A stretch of 47,245 nt of DNA from Bacillota bacterium (GTDB taxonomy: Bacteria; Bacillota; Limnochordia; DTU087; JAAYGB01), in assembly GCA_012727955.1 (NCBI GenBank), contig JAAYGB010000058.1:1-47245 (forward strand), given 5' to 3'. This document shows, in pieces, positions 34,289 to 43,078 of the stretch. Both the position numbers and the translations under genes were made by a program. The notes under the pieces are model-generated. The model did no database searches, had not been told where the DNA came from, and saw only the letters and a list, made by a program, of their open reading frames with translations. Within the stretch, counting starts at the first letter, position 1, and each line of letters begins with the position of its first letter.

Positions 34289-35224
34289 GTGCAGGGAAAT
34301 CGGGTAGTAGTGGTGGGGAGTTTGAATGTCGATCTGACGGCAAAGACCCAGCGGTTGCCCCAGCGGGGCGAGACCATTGCCAGTCATGATTTTCATACTT
34401 TCCCCGGAGGGAAGGGTGCCAATCAATCAGTAGCGGCGGCCAAGTTGGGAGCAGCGGTGGTCCATGTCGGCAGGGTGGGAGATGACACCTTTGCTGATCT
34501 GCTCATCGCCAGCTTAAAGGGGGCGGGAGTTAACACCAGTAAAATCGCCAGGGCGCCGCAAACCCCCACCGGGACCGCTTTGATCACCGTGGACAGCGCC
34601 GGTGATAACACCATTGTCGTTGTCCCGGGAGCCAACGGCCGGTGTGATTCCGACTATGTCGCAGCGGCTCTGACCGAGACCGAGGCCGACGTAATGGTTT
34701 TGCAGCTGGAGATTCCCATGGAAGCGGTGGTGACCGCGGCCCGGATTGGCCGTCAGCGGGGGATGCAGGCGATCCTTAACCCAGCACCGGCAGCGCCCCT
34801 GCCCAAGGAGCTATGGGAATACGTGGATTTGCTGGTGGTCAATGAGACGGAAGCCCAGCTGTTGGCTGGAATTGAGGTGACCGATGCCGACAGCGCCACC
34901 GAGGCGGCCCAAGTCCTCTTGGCCAAGGGCGTCGGGCAAGTGGTGGTGACCCTAGGCAGTCAAGGGGCGCTTTATCTTGATGGAGACCGGAGGATCGATA
35001 CCCCGGCCTTTCCCGTGAAGAGCGTAGACAGCACCGCGGCCGGCGACGCCTTTGTCGGCGGATTGGCGGCAACCATCGGCAGCCGGCCCATCGAAAATGT
35101 GATGGAGTTTGCCGCTGCGGCGGGAGCCTTGACAGTGACCAAGTTGGGAGCCCAATCCTCCCTTCCCAGTAAAGAAGAAGTGGAGGTCTTCTTGGCCAAT
35201 CAAAAACAAGCACGGGGACAATAG
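34289..35224 (+). CDS. rbsK: Ribokinase / PfkB-family sugar kinase
   Basis: A 311-residue PfkB-family kinase. GTG 34289 is preferred (GGAGAGGGAGT just upstream), because the open frame before it overlaps glgP. Motifs: VVVVGSLNVDLTAKTQRLPQ, the first signature FPGGKGANQSVAAAKLGA, and the second signature DSTAAGDAFVGG with the catalytic Asp. LLVVNETEAQLLAG is typical of ribokinase. It phosphorylates ribose at O5; related sugars are possible. It is the last gene of the tight glycogen run (29 bp after glgP) although it has no direct role in glycogen turnover; perhaps it joins pentose recycling. A 119-bp gap without a clear terminator follows. Confidence 0.9.
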   Translation: MQGNRVVVVGSLNVDLTAKTQRLPQRGETIASHDFHTFPGGKGANQSVAAAKLGAAVVHVGRVGDDTFADLLIASLKGAGVNTSKIARAPQTPTGTALITVDSAGDNTIVVVPGANGRCDSDYVAAALTETEADVMVLQLEIPMEAVVTAARIGRQRGMQAILNPAPAAPLPKELWEYVDLLVVNETEAQLLAGIEVTDADSATEAAQVLLAKGVGQVVVTLGSQGALYLDGDRRIDTPAFPVKSVDSTAAGDAFVGGLAATIGSRPIENVMEFAAAAGALTVTKLGAQSSLPSKEEVEVFLANQKQARGQ

Positions 35225-35343
35225 CGGGGCCATGGGGCCCAAGGAGCGGAGGAAAAAATCAGGAGGGCGAGAAGCTTTCCTGGCGAATTAGTTTGCTATT
35301 CACCTTCTGAACTGGTTAGTCAACGAGGGAAGGAGCAAGGGCA

Positions 35344-36591
35344 ATGTCTGATATCGTTAATCCCCTGCAGGTGGCCCAGGCACAGCTTAAGCAAGCCTGT
35401 GATCAGCTAAATCTCGATCCCGGCGTTTACGAGCTTTTGAAGGAGCCGGCCCGGGTGATGGTGGTGTCTATTCCCGTTAAGATGGATTCCGGGGAAGTTA
35501 AGACCTTTATCGGTTATCGGGCCCAGCACACCGATGTGATGGGACCGGCGAAAGGGGGAGTGCGCTTTCACCCCGACGTTACCTTAGATGAAGTCAAGGC
35601 CCTGTCCATGTGGATGACCTTTAAGTGTCAAGTGATGGGGTTGCCCTATGGCGGCGGTAAGGGTGGAGTGGTCTGCCATCCCAAGGAGCTGTCGCCCGGG
35701 GAGCTGGAGCGGTTAAGTCGAGGTTATATTCGGGCCGTTGCTCCCATTGTGGGACCAGAGATTGATATCCCGGCTCCCGATGTCTATACCAACGCCCAGG
35801 TGATGGCCTGGATGATGGATGAGTTCAGCAGTATCCGGGGTTACTCTACCCCGGGGATTATTACCGGCAAACCCTTAATCTTGGGAGGTTCCGTCGGTCG
35901 GCCTTCGGCCACAGGCCAGGGCTGTGTCTATGCCATCAGGGAAGCCGCGGCTTTGGCCCAGATGGACCTAAGCCAAGCCACCGCGGTGGTTCAAGGCTTT
36001 GGCAATGTCGGTGGGACGGCAGCCCATCTGCTCCATGAAATGGGCGTGAAGGTGATCGGAGTCAGTGATTCCACCGGTAATGCCTACAATCCCGCAGGGC
36101 TAGATCCTAAGGCTCTGGCCGCCCACAAACGGGCCACCGGCAGCGTCAAGGGTTTTCCCGGCAGCCAGGAGGTACCGGCCCAGGAGTTTCTCAATCTTGC
36201 CTGTGATATCCTAGTCCCCGCGGCCTTGGAGAACGTGATCACCAAGGAAAATGCCGGGGGAATTCAGGCCACCATTATCGCCGAGGCGGCCAACGGGCCG
36301 ACAACTCCCGAGGCCGATGGGATTCTTTTTGAGCGAGGGAAGTTGGTGATCCCCGATATTTTAGCCAATGCCGGCGGGGTAACGGTCTCCTACTTCGAAT
36401 GGGTGCAAAACACCATGCAGTTCTATTGGAATGAAGCCGAGGTGGCCACTCGATTGGAGGAGATGATGGTTGCCGCCTTCCACCGGGTCTATGAAATGAG
36501 TCAAAGGCAGCAGGTGGACTTGAGAACCGCGGCCTATATGGTGGCCCTAGATCGGATTGCCGAAGCGATGAAACTACGGGGTAGAATCTAG
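35344..36591 (+). CDS. gdhA: Glutamate dehydrogenase (Glu/Leu/Phe/Val family)
   Basis: A 415-residue hexamer-type dehydrogenase that interconverts glutamate with 2-oxoglutarate and ammonia. The ATG follows GAAGGAGCAAGG. N-terminal signatures: GYRAQHTDVMGPAKGGVRFH, MTFKCQVMGLPYGGGKGGV (catalytic Lys) and IDIPAPDVYTNAQVMAWMMD (catalytic Asp). The Rossmann dinucleotide motif is VVQGFGNVGGTAA. Substrate-pocket residues resemble RocG/GudB-type NAD-dependent enzymes. The C-terminus is complete. It is followed 19 bp later by the uridine-kinase-like gene, probably in one transcript. Confidence 0.95.
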   Translation: MSDIVNPLQVAQAQLKQACDQLNLDPGVYELLKEPARVMVVSIPVKMDSGEVKTFIGYRAQHTDVMGPAKGGVRFHPDVTLDEVKALSMWMTFKCQVMGLPYGGGKGGVVCHPKELSPGELERLSRGYIRAVAPIVGPEIDIPAPDVYTNAQVMAWMMDEFSSIRGYSTPGIITGKPLILGGSVGRPSATGQGCVYAIREAAALAQMDLSQATAVVQGFGNVGGTAAHLLHEMGVKVIGVSDSTGNAYNPAGLDPKALAAHKRATGSVKGFPGSQEVPAQEFLNLACDILVPAALENVITKENAGGIQATIIAEAANGPTTPEADGILFERGKLVIPDILANAGGVTVSYFEWVQNTMQFYWNEAEVATRLEEMMVAAFHRVYEMSQRQQVDLRTAAYMVALDRIAEAMKLRGRI

Positions 36592-36610
36592 GTCAGAGGG
36601 GGTAGTGAGG

Positions 36611-37171
36611 ATGAAACCGGTATTTGTGGCCATCGGCGGCGGCTCCGGATCGGGCAAGAGCACTTTGTGTCGGCTGCTGGAGGCCAAGTTGGGTTCCAAT
36701 GTGCTGGAGGTTGTTTCCCTAGATAGGTATTTTTACCCCGATGCCACTACTAACAATCGGCCGGAGTGCATCCAGGCCGACAAAGCCAGGGCTGATTTGG
36801 CGTCCTTAAGGGATGGAAAGACCGTCAGTTTTACCAGCCGAGGCAGGCAGGTCACCTACCGGCCTCGGCCCTTGATTATCGTTGAGGGGCATTTGGTGCT
36901 CTCCATTCCGGAGCTACAGGACTTTTTCGACCTGACCATTTACGTCGATATGGAGCCCCAGGAGCGAATTATGCGCCGAATTGAGCGCAATGTGGCCGCG
37001 GGCGCCGATCTCAACCAGGTGATTGCCTGGTATCGCCAGGATGCCCAGCCCGGCCATTGGGAGTGCATCGAGCCGACGAAGCAAGAGGCAGACTTGATCC
37101 TGTGGGGCAACTGGACGGAAAGACGAGTTGAGAAGGTAAGTCGGGTGTTACTTAGTCTCCTGGGGGATTAA
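36611..37171 (+). CDS. Uridine-kinase-like P-loop kinase
   Basis: A 186-residue P-loop protein. ATG 36611 is preferred (AGAGGGGG site; GTG 36605 is the alternative). Walker A is AIGGGSGSGKST (about residues 7-18), and a Walker-B-like strand is PLIIVEGHLVL, followed by DLTIYVDMEPQERIMRRIER, the typical uridine kinase / phosphoribulokinase lid. It is shorter than Udk (~210) and lacks the N-terminal substrate helix, so its substrate (uridine, another nucleoside, or a vitamin precursor) is open. Co-directional with gdhA, with no shared pathway evident. Confidence 0.75.
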   Translation: MKPVFVAIGGGSGSGKSTLCRLLEAKLGSNVLEVVSLDRYFYPDATTNNRPECIQADKARADLASLRDGKTVSFTSRGRQVTYRPRPLIIVEGHLVLSIPELQDFFDLTIYVDMEPQERIMRRIERNVAAGADLNQVIAWYRQDAQPGHWECIEPTKQEADLILWGNWTERRVEKVSRVLLSLLGD

Positions 37172-37226
37172 CCCAGGAGCCATTGTGGGCTCTATCGTAG
37201 GATAGGGCCAGTTGGGAGTGGTTTGG

Positions 37227-38192
37227 TTGGTAAGGGCAAAGAGCCGGCGGTCTAGGCTGTGGGTCCTGGTGGTCCTAGTGCTGTTTCTCCTAATGGGTTA
37301 TGCCACGGAAGGGCCCTTACAGCTTCCGGAGTGGGATCCGGAAGAAGCAGGCGATGGCTTGGCTTGGAGTAATATCTTAGTATGGATTTTTATCGGACTG
37401 GCTTTATTGGCCTATGTGGGCTTTTTATGGATTATCTTGACTTCACCTATCTATGAAGACGAGGATGAGAAGTACGAAGACCCCAAAAGACTGCCCTGGC
37501 AGGTGGTGGCCTTCTTGGGGGTGATGTTTGCCGGGTTTGCCGCACTGATTGCCTGGCTGCGAAAGAATGCCCCTGAGGAGTCCGTGCCTCCCCAGGGCCC
37601 TCCGGGCGTGGGTCCGGGATTTCCTGGAGGATTGCCCGGCGGTCGAGGTGGTTACCTGGAGGAGATGGTTCCCGGGGAAATGGTCAGCCACCAAGTGCCG
37701 GCGATCCTGCTGTGGATCCTGGGCATTATGGCTGGACTGATGCTGGCAGCCGTTGTGTTCCGGATTATTAAGTCACGGCCTGCCCCCAAACCGGTGGAAG
37801 GCCCTACCCATGAGGAACAGCGCCAGGCCCTGCAGCAGACCATTGCCGTCAGTTTAGCTCAACTGGAAGCAGAGCCCGATCCCAGGAAGGCAATCCTCGC
37901 CTGCTATCGGGGGTTTTTGCATCTGATGCAGGAGCAGGGACTGCAGCTTCCGGCCTCCTACACCGCGGAGGAAAGCTTGTATGCGGCTCTAGCCAATTTC
38001 GATTTGCCTGAGGGGGCCTTGCAGACCTTGATTGACATCTTCCAGTTGGCTCGCTTCAGCCGGCACCCCATGACTGTCGAGGATAAGGCTCAGGCCATTG
38101 GAGCTTTAAAGGAGTGTAAAGCCGCGCTGGAACAGGCGGAAGCAGAAGAGGAGTCCCGGGCAAAGGAGGAGCAAGATGGCTACAACACCTAA
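37227..38192 (+). CDS. DUF4129-containing membrane protein with Gly/Pro-rich extracytoplasmic loop
   Basis: About 321 residues. Start uncertain: TTG 37227 has GGGAG 8 bases before it; TTG 37212 and GTG 37218 are alternatives. Three hydrophobic segments (LWVLVVLVLFLLMG, LVWIFIGLALLAYVGFLWII and WQVVAFLGVMFAGFAALIA) are followed by a collagen-like stretch (PPQGPPGVGPGFPGGLPGG), a further helix (AILLWILGIMAGLMLAAVVF) and a cytoplasmic DUF4129 domain (ACYRGFLHLMQEQGLQLPAS, ESLYAALANFDLP). DUF4129 proteins travel with MoxR and DUF58 genes, as here. Its role is unknown; it may be a scaffold or peptidase-like partner in envelope stress or polymer export. The last 17 bp overlap the next gene. Confidence 0.75.
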   Translation: MVRAKSRRSRLWVLVVLVLFLLMGYATEGPLQLPEWDPEEAGDGLAWSNILVWIFIGLALLAYVGFLWIILTSPIYEDEDEKYEDPKRLPWQVVAFLGVMFAGFAALIAWLRKNAPEESVPPQGPPGVGPGFPGGLPGGRGGYLEEMVPGEMVSHQVPAILLWILGIMAGLMLAAVVFRIIKSRPAPKPVEGPTHEEQRQALQQTIAVSLAQLEAEPDPRKAILACYRGFLHLMQEQGLQLPASYTAEESLYAALANFDLPEGALQTLIDIFQLARFSRHPMTVEDKAQAIGALKECKAALEQAEAEEESRAKEEQDGYNT

Positions 38193-38643
38193 TCGCTGGA
38201 GTTTTTTGGTGACTGCCATTGGCCTCGGGCTCTTGGCGGGTCTGGTGTTAGTGCTTTATCCCCGGCTGAGTCCCCAGCTGCAGCCCTTTTTGCTGCGGCT
38301 CATTCCAGCCTCTTTTTTTTATGTGATCTACCGTCAGGCAGGGCAGCTATTGCAGTTTCGGGTGGAAAGGGGACCCCAGCCCCTAACCCCGAGGGGCCCC
38401 TCCTTCTGGGCACGGTTGCGGCTTCGGCTGCGGCGCCGAGGGATTACCACCAACATTCCCCAGTATGAGGAGATTCGTCGCAAACTGACCTTAATCAAGG
38501 GGTCGAAGGAATACCGGGTCCGGATGCTGCGCTCCCTGGGCGTTGACGATGAGCTGTTGGCCCAGTTTACCGGAGGGGATCAAGAGGAAATCACAGAGGC
38601 AGATGTAGCGGCAATCCTACATCGATTGGAGGAACAACTGTAA
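38176..38643 (+). CDS. Small membrane protein of the MoxR-DUF58 operon, unknown function
   Basis: A 155-residue protein. Two N-terminal hydrophobic segments (FLVTAIGLGLLAGLVLVL and FLLRLIPASFFYVIY) are followed by a very basic stretch (ARLRLRLRRRG) and a cytoplasmic alpha-helical tail ending in an acidic helix (EADVAAILHRLEEQL). No family is recognised. Start ATG 38176 has GGAGGAGC in the preceding gene. It overlaps the DUF4129 gene by 17 bp and the MoxR ATG by 1 bp, so it is an integral member of the operon. A membrane adaptor for MoxR or DUF58 is a reasonable inference. Confidence 0.75.
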   Translation: MATTPNRWSFLVTAIGLGLLAGLVLVLYPRLSPQLQPFLLRLIPASFFYVIYRQAGQLLQFRVERGPQPLTPRGPSFWARLRLRLRRRGITTNIPQYEEIRRKLTLIKGSKEYRVRMLRSLGVDDELLAQFTGGDQEEITEADVAAILHRLEEQL

Positions 38644-39626
38644 TGGCAATGGACATTAAGCAAGTACAGGAGAAGTGTGATGAGATCATTTCCCAAGTGG
38701 GCAGTGTGGTCCTAGGTAAGGAGCAGGTACTCCAGAATATCCTCGCGGGGATGCTGGCCAATGGACACATTTTGCTGGAGGACGTTCCTGGAGTAGCCAA
38801 GACCTTAACAGCCAGTATGTTTGCCCAGGTATTGGGATTAGAGTTTCGCCGGATTCAGTTCCTGCCGGATTTGCTCCCCGGAGACTTAACCGGTGGGTTT
38901 ATCTACGACCCCGGTCAGTCACAGTGGCAGTTTCGGGAAGGGCCTCTCTTTGCCAATTTGGTGCTGGCCGATGAAATTAACCGGGGTACCCCCAAGACCC
39001 AATCGGCCCTGGTGGAGGCTATGCAGGAAAAGCAGGTAACCATTGAGGGAAGGGTTTTTCCCTTGGAACCACCCTTCTTGGTCTTGGCCACCCAAAACCC
39101 CGTGGAGTTTGAAGGTACTTATCCTCTGCCGGAAGCGCAAATGGACCGGTTTATCATGAGACTGCAGATTGGGTATCCCGATGCCCAGGTGGAGCAGAAG
39201 ATCCTAGCGGATCGAGCAGAGCGAAGGCAGGATGAGGCTAAGCTTCCCCAGGTGGTCACCCGGGAGGAGTTCTTGGCCATGCAAAGGGCCATCGAAGAAG
39301 TCCATGTATCTGCCGATGTCCAGCGGTATATCGTGGAGATCGTAGCTGCCACCAGGGCAGAAAACCGGGTGCAGCTGGGCTCTTCCCCCCGGGGCAGCCT
39401 AGCCCTCTTTAGGCTGGCCCGAGCCCGGGCAGCGCTGATGGGAAGGGACTTTGTTCTCTCCGAGGATGTCAAGCAGATGGCCATCCCGGCCCTGGCCCAT
39501 CGCCTCTTGCTTCGGGCGGAGTTTTGGCTGGAACATATCACCGGTGAGCAGATTATCTCAGACATCCTCACCAAAGTGCCGACACCGGAAGCCGGAGGAA
39601 GCCAATATGTCTCGCTGGCTGAGTAG
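38643..39626 (+). CDS. moxR: MoxR-family AAA+ ATPase
   Basis: A 327-residue AAA+ chaperone of the MoxR branch. Walker A is the family variant EDVPGVAKT (46-54), Walker B is VLADEINRG with D110 and E111, and sensor-1 is LATQNPVEFEGTYPLPEAQM followed by DRFIMRL. The C-terminal lid contains SPRGSLALFRLARARAALMG. MoxR proteins remodel or insert cofactors into partner proteins, commonly VWA/DUF58 proteins encoded next to them. The ATG overlaps the previous stop (TAATG) and the end overlaps DUF58 by 20 bp, so stoichiometry is coupled. Confidence 0.94.
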   Translation: MAMDIKQVQEKCDEIISQVGSVVLGKEQVLQNILAGMLANGHILLEDVPGVAKTLTASMFAQVLGLEFRRIQFLPDLLPGDLTGGFIYDPGQSQWQFREGPLFANLVLADEINRGTPKTQSALVEAMQEKQVTIEGRVFPLEPPFLVLATQNPVEFEGTYPLPEAQMDRFIMRLQIGYPDAQVEQKILADRAERRQDEAKLPQVVTREEFLAMQRAIEEVHVSADVQRYIVEIVAATRAENRVQLGSSPRGSLALFRLARARAALMGRDFVLSEDVKQMAIPALAHRLLLRAEFWLEHITGEQIISDILTKVPTPEAGGSQYVSLAE

Positions 39627-40884
39627 AAAGCACAAAACCTATTACCTGCTCTGCGGTGCCGCCATTTTCTTGGGAATTGTGTTGGGCAAAACCAGGATTC
39701 TCCTCCTGGGTTTGCCCTTTGGAATTATGGCGCTGCTGCCCCTCCTTCGCCCCTTTACCGCTCAGATGGCTGCCTCCAGCCAGGTATCCCACCGCACCGC
39801 CTTTGAAGGGGAAACGGTGTCGGTGAAACTGACCATCCATGCGGTAACGGAGCTGCCTTGCCTGCAGGTGACCCATATCCTGCACTATCCCGATGGCAGT
39901 CGGCCGGAGGTAACGGTGATGCTGCTGTCCCTGGCCTCCGGTGAAACCCGGGAGCTGGAGTGCGAGATCCACCTCGAAGCCCGAGGGGAATACCTGGTGG
40001 ATCACTTTGAATTCCAGAGCTTAGATCCGGAGCATATGGTGTGGACGAAGCACCCCACCGAAGGGGGCCGAGTGGTTGCCGCCTATCCCCGCCTGGTTAA
40101 GGTGCAGCTGCCCTCAGGGGGAATGCGCCAGCTGGGCCATTACACCGGCAACTACGTGTCCCAGCGGCCGGGAGAGGGGACGGAGCTGGCGGAGATTCGC
40201 CGGTATGTGGCCGGAGATGCCACCAAACACATCAACTGGAAGGCCTCCTTGAAGTGGCAGAGTCTTCATGTTAATGCCAGGCTGCAAGAGAAAAACGCGG
40301 ACGTGGTGTTTGTTGTCGATACCATGCAGGACATCGGCGGGCGTCCCAACAGCTATCTGGATCGGACGGCCCGGGGCGTGGCCAGTCTGGCCAACTGCTT
40401 TTTGGAGCGCAAGGACCGAGTTGGGTTTATCGAGTATGGGGGAACGGTGTCTTGGCTGCGCCCGGCCTATGGCAAACGCCATACTTACAGGATCCTCCAT
40501 CGCCTGGCGCGGCTTGTGCCCTCGGGCAGTCATGCCTTTCGAGAAATGGACAGCCTGCCGATGCAGGCCCTTCCCGCAGAGGCCACACTCTTTGTCTTTA
40601 CTCCCCTGATGGACCGGCGGTCGATGCGGATGTTGGTCTCTCTGGCCCTGCGGGGATTCCGCCCCATTGTGGTCTACCTGTCCCCCTGTCAGCTGGCAAA
40701 GGGAGAACTGGCCCAATTTCCTCCGGAACCGCTGGTGCAGCGGTGGTGGGAGTACGAGCAGGCCCGGAAGCTGCGGGAACTGCGCCGGTCGGGATTGACG
40801 GTGGTACGCTGGGATGGTGAGGTCACTTCCCTGGGACCGGTGTTGGCGGCAGCTGCGGAGTCTCGCCGGGGACGGGTTAGTTGA
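39607..40884 (+). CDS. DUF58 domain protein (MoxR partner)
   Basis: A 425-residue protein with two hydrophobic segments near the N-terminus (YYLLCGAAIFLGIVLG and ILLLGLPFGIMALLPLL). A beta-rich extracytoplasmic-like domain follows (~75-165; AFEGETVSVKLTIHAVTELP), then the DUF58 signature GTELAEIRRYVAGDATKHIN with WKASLKW, and a VWA-like remainder (VVFVVDTMQDIGGRPNSY, with GVASLANCFLERKDRVGFIE). ATG 39607 was chosen because GGAGGAAG precedes it and the upstream overlap with moxR is not protein-like. It is the usual MoxR client. A transglutaminase gene, common in such clusters, is missing here. Confidence 0.9.
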   Translation: MSRWLSRKHKTYYLLCGAAIFLGIVLGKTRILLLGLPFGIMALLPLLRPFTAQMAASSQVSHRTAFEGETVSVKLTIHAVTELPCLQVTHILHYPDGSRPEVTVMLLSLASGETRELECEIHLEARGEYLVDHFEFQSLDPEHMVWTKHPTEGGRVVAAYPRLVKVQLPSGGMRQLGHYTGNYVSQRPGEGTELAEIRRYVAGDATKHINWKASLKWQSLHVNARLQEKNADVVFVVDTMQDIGGRPNSYLDRTARGVASLANCFLERKDRVGFIEYGGTVSWLRPAYGKRHTYRILHRLARLVPSGSHAFREMDSLPMQALPAEATLFVFTPLMDRRSMRMLVSLALRGFRPIVVYLSPCQLAKGELAQFPPEPLVQRWWEYEQARKLRELRRSGLTVVRWDGEVTSLGPVLAAAAESRRGRVS

Positions 40885-40901
40885 TGGGAGGAGAGGGTTA
40901 G

Positions 40902-41447
40902 ATGGCCTGGAGATGGGTATGGATCATTGCCGGTGTCTTGGTGGCAGTTCCCGCCTTGGTGTATCAAGACACCTTCATTATCGCAGTGGGGCCGGTGGTG
41001 CTGTTATCGCTCCTTGTGGGTTGGCGCAGCGGCAAGTTTAATTGGTTTGTCTTGGCTGCCTCGGCCCTGTTTGTAGAGTATATCTGGCTCCTTGCGGAGC
41101 GGGTGGCCCGGGGTGCAGAGCTGGTGGCCGTGGGCGCTGGTGTCCTGCTGCTGCTCTTTTTGGAGCTGGCGTACTTCGGTTGCCTGAGGTCCAAGGTGGG
41201 CAAGGCCCAGGACCACAGGCGTAAATACTCCGGTGTCGATTCAGTAGGGGATCAGCGGCGGATCTTTTTAGCTACCCTGCGGCGGGTTGGTCAGGTGGGC
41301 CTTGTCAGCCTGGCTGCAGCGGTGCTTATTCACCTGATGCGGCGGATTGAGCTCGCTGCTATGTGGTACTTTCCCCTGCTGGCCCTGGGGGCTACCGGGC
41401 TGGCTATCGCCGTCTTCCTATTGCTCCATCGCCGGATCAGTCAATAG
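40902..41447 (+). CDS. Small multi-spanning membrane protein, unknown function
   Basis: A 181-residue protein with about five or six hydrophobic segments (WVWIIAGVLVAVPALVY, IAVGPVVLLSLLVGW, GVLLLLFLELAYFGCL and two C-terminal helices). A charged cytoplasmic loop (KAQDHRRKYSGVDSVGDQRR) lies in the middle. The ATG follows GGGAGGAGAGGG, 16 bp after DUF58, so it is probably the last gene of the MoxR operon. No family is recognised. Confidence 0.7.
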   Translation: MAWRWVWIIAGVLVAVPALVYQDTFIIAVGPVVLLSLLVGWRSGKFNWFVLAASALFVEYIWLLAERVARGAELVAVGAGVLLLLFLELAYFGCLRSKVGKAQDHRRKYSGVDSVGDQRRIFLATLRRVGQVGLVSLAAAVLIHLMRRIELAAMWYFPLLALGATGLAIAVFLLLHRRISQ

Positions 41448-41453
41448 GGTAGG

Positions 41454-41483
41454 GGCCCAATACCGGTTGCCTGAATTTGGGCC
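41454..41483 (+). terminator. Hairpin after the MoxR operon
   Basis: GGCCCAA (41454-41460) pairs with TTGGGCC (41477-41483). A T-tract is missing, so it is a weak terminator or part of the MATE leader. Confidence 0.4.
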
Positions 41484-41566
41484 ATGCTGATACTGCCGAC
41501 AGACGTCGGTGGATGGAGTAGGTTTGTCAAACGTGCTTGACAGGTTGGATGAATCAGTGTGCCATG

Positions 41567-41604
41567 CAGCTCGGCGTCAGACCGATGCCGGGCTGTAAAT
41601 TTTT
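41567..41604 (+). terminator. Terminator-like hairpin in the MATE leader, possible attenuator
   Basis: CAGCTCGGC (41567-41575) pairs with GCCGGGCTG (41587-41595, one G-U pair) and is followed by TAAATTTTT, 25 bases before the MATE start. Earlier hairpins in the same leader are CCGAC/GTCGG (41496-41509) and TGTCAA/TTGACA (41525-41542). A terminator this close to a start codon suggests transcription attenuation. The region 41448-41628 holds no gene. Confidence 0.6.
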
Positions 41605-41628
41605 CGGGAAAGTGGGAGGAGAAGTCCA

Positions 41629-43056
41629 GTGGAAAACAGGCAGATCACAGATTTTACCTCTGGTAGTATTCCCAAGCACCTTATTACCTTCGCTGTTCCA
41701 ATGTTTTTGGGGAACATGCTGCAAGCACTTTACAACACCGTTGACAGTATCTGGGTAGGTAGATTCCTGGGTCCCGAGGCCCTGGGGGCTGTCTCCGTGG
41801 GGTTTCCCATTATCTTCGCTTTGATTGGTTTAGTGATGGGGATCACGATGGCCACCACCATTTTGGTGTCCCAGTATTTTGGCGCCGGCCAAGGGGACCG
41901 AGTAGTCAGGGTGATTAACAACTCCCTGCTTTTATTGGTGGTTATGGGCATCGTTGTCTCCATTATTGGTGTGGCTTTTCATCGACCCTTGCTGCGGTTG
42001 ATTAATACCCCGCCGGAGATCTTTGAGCTGGCCTCCGATTACCTCGGGATTTACTTGGCCGGTTTGGTGGGGATGTTCCTGTACAATGTCGTCTCCGCTA
42101 TTCTTCGGGGACTGGGAGATTCCAAAACTCCCCTGAAATTCTTGGCCTTTGCTACGGTACTGAACATTATTTTGGACCCGATGTTTATCTTTGGAGTGGG
42201 ACCCTTCCCCAGGTTAGGGGTAGCCGGAGTAGCCTGGGCCACGGTGATTGCCCAAGGGGTCTCTGCAGTGCTGTCTTTGCATTACTTGTATCGCCGATCG
42301 GGAATTGTTAGCTACCAGCCGGGAACCTTCAGGTTCGATTGGGAGCTGACTCGCCTCACCTTCAGGATTGGGATCCCCGCGGGTGTACAGCAAATCATGG
42401 TGTCCATGGCCCACTTGATCGTTTCCTCCACGGTCAATCTCTTTGGGGCTACGGTGGTGGCGGGATTTGGCGCCGCCGGGCGATTGGACCAGTTCGCTTT
42501 CATGCCGGCCCACAGCGTTTCCTTCTCCGTTTCTGCCCTGGTGGGGCAGAATTTGGGTGCAGGGAAAGTCCAGCGGGTACGGGAAACTGTTCGGTGGGGT
42601 ATGCTCCTGGCCGGAGGGATTACCGTTATCGTGTCCATCGTAGCTTTAGTTCGTCCTGACATCTTGATGTCGCTGTTTACCGATGATGCCGCGGTCTTGG
42701 AGCAGGGAGGACTATACCTGCGGTATATGGCCTTTGGTTATGTGCCAATGTCTTTGATGTTTACCCTGGGAGGACTGCTGCGGGGAAGCGGGGATACGGT
42801 ATCGACGATGTTGATGACCTTGGTTTCCCTGTGGATTGTCCGGGTCCCCTTGGCCCGGATCCTCTCGGCGATGCCGACCCTGGGAGTTACCGGTGTCTGG
42901 ATCGCGATGGCGACCAGTCCCTTAGCTGGATTGGCAGCCCACATCCTGTACTACCGAACGGGACGCTGGCAAACCAAGGCGGTAACGGGTAAGCCGCCGG
43001 TGGATGGGGCCCGGGAGGGTTCCCGGAAGGCTGTGCCCCAACCAGCAGAGGAATAG
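41629..43056 (+). CDS. MATE-family multidrug/Na+ antiporter
   Basis: A 475-residue transporter with twelve hydrophobic segments. The GTG start at 41629 lies behind GGGAGGAG. The first repeat contains ALYNTVDSIWVGRFLGPEAL, the second begins at about residue 230; FDWELTRLTFRIGIPAGVQQ and VGQNLGAGKVQRVRETV are classic MATE segments. Such proteins expel cationic drugs or metabolites using Na+ or H+. No regulator gene is next to it, but its leader has a terminator-like hairpin. Confidence 0.94.
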   Translation: MENRQITDFTSGSIPKHLITFAVPMFLGNMLQALYNTVDSIWVGRFLGPEALGAVSVGFPIIFALIGLVMGITMATTILVSQYFGAGQGDRVVRVINNSLLLLVVMGIVVSIIGVAFHRPLLRLINTPPEIFELASDYLGIYLAGLVGMFLYNVVSAILRGLGDSKTPLKFLAFATVLNIILDPMFIFGVGPFPRLGVAGVAWATVIAQGVSAVLSLHYLYRRSGIVSYQPGTFRFDWELTRLTFRIGIPAGVQQIMVSMAHLIVSSTVNLFGATVVAGFGAAGRLDQFAFMPAHSVSFSVSALVGQNLGAGKVQRVRETVRWGMLLAGGITVIVSIVALVRPDILMSLFTDDAAVLEQGGLYLRYMAFGYVPMSLMFTLGGLLRGSGDTVSTMLMTLVSLWIVRVPLARILSAMPTLGVTGVWIAMATSPLAGLAAHILYYRTGRWQTKAVTGKPPVDGAREGSRKAVPQPAEE

Positions 43057-43078
43057 CCGGAGAAAAAGTGAAGGTTTT

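Noticed and set aside
39451-39606. Upstream extension of the DUF58 gene inside moxR
   Set aside because: Composition is a shadow of the moxR frame; ATG 39607 with GGAGGAAG is the natural start.
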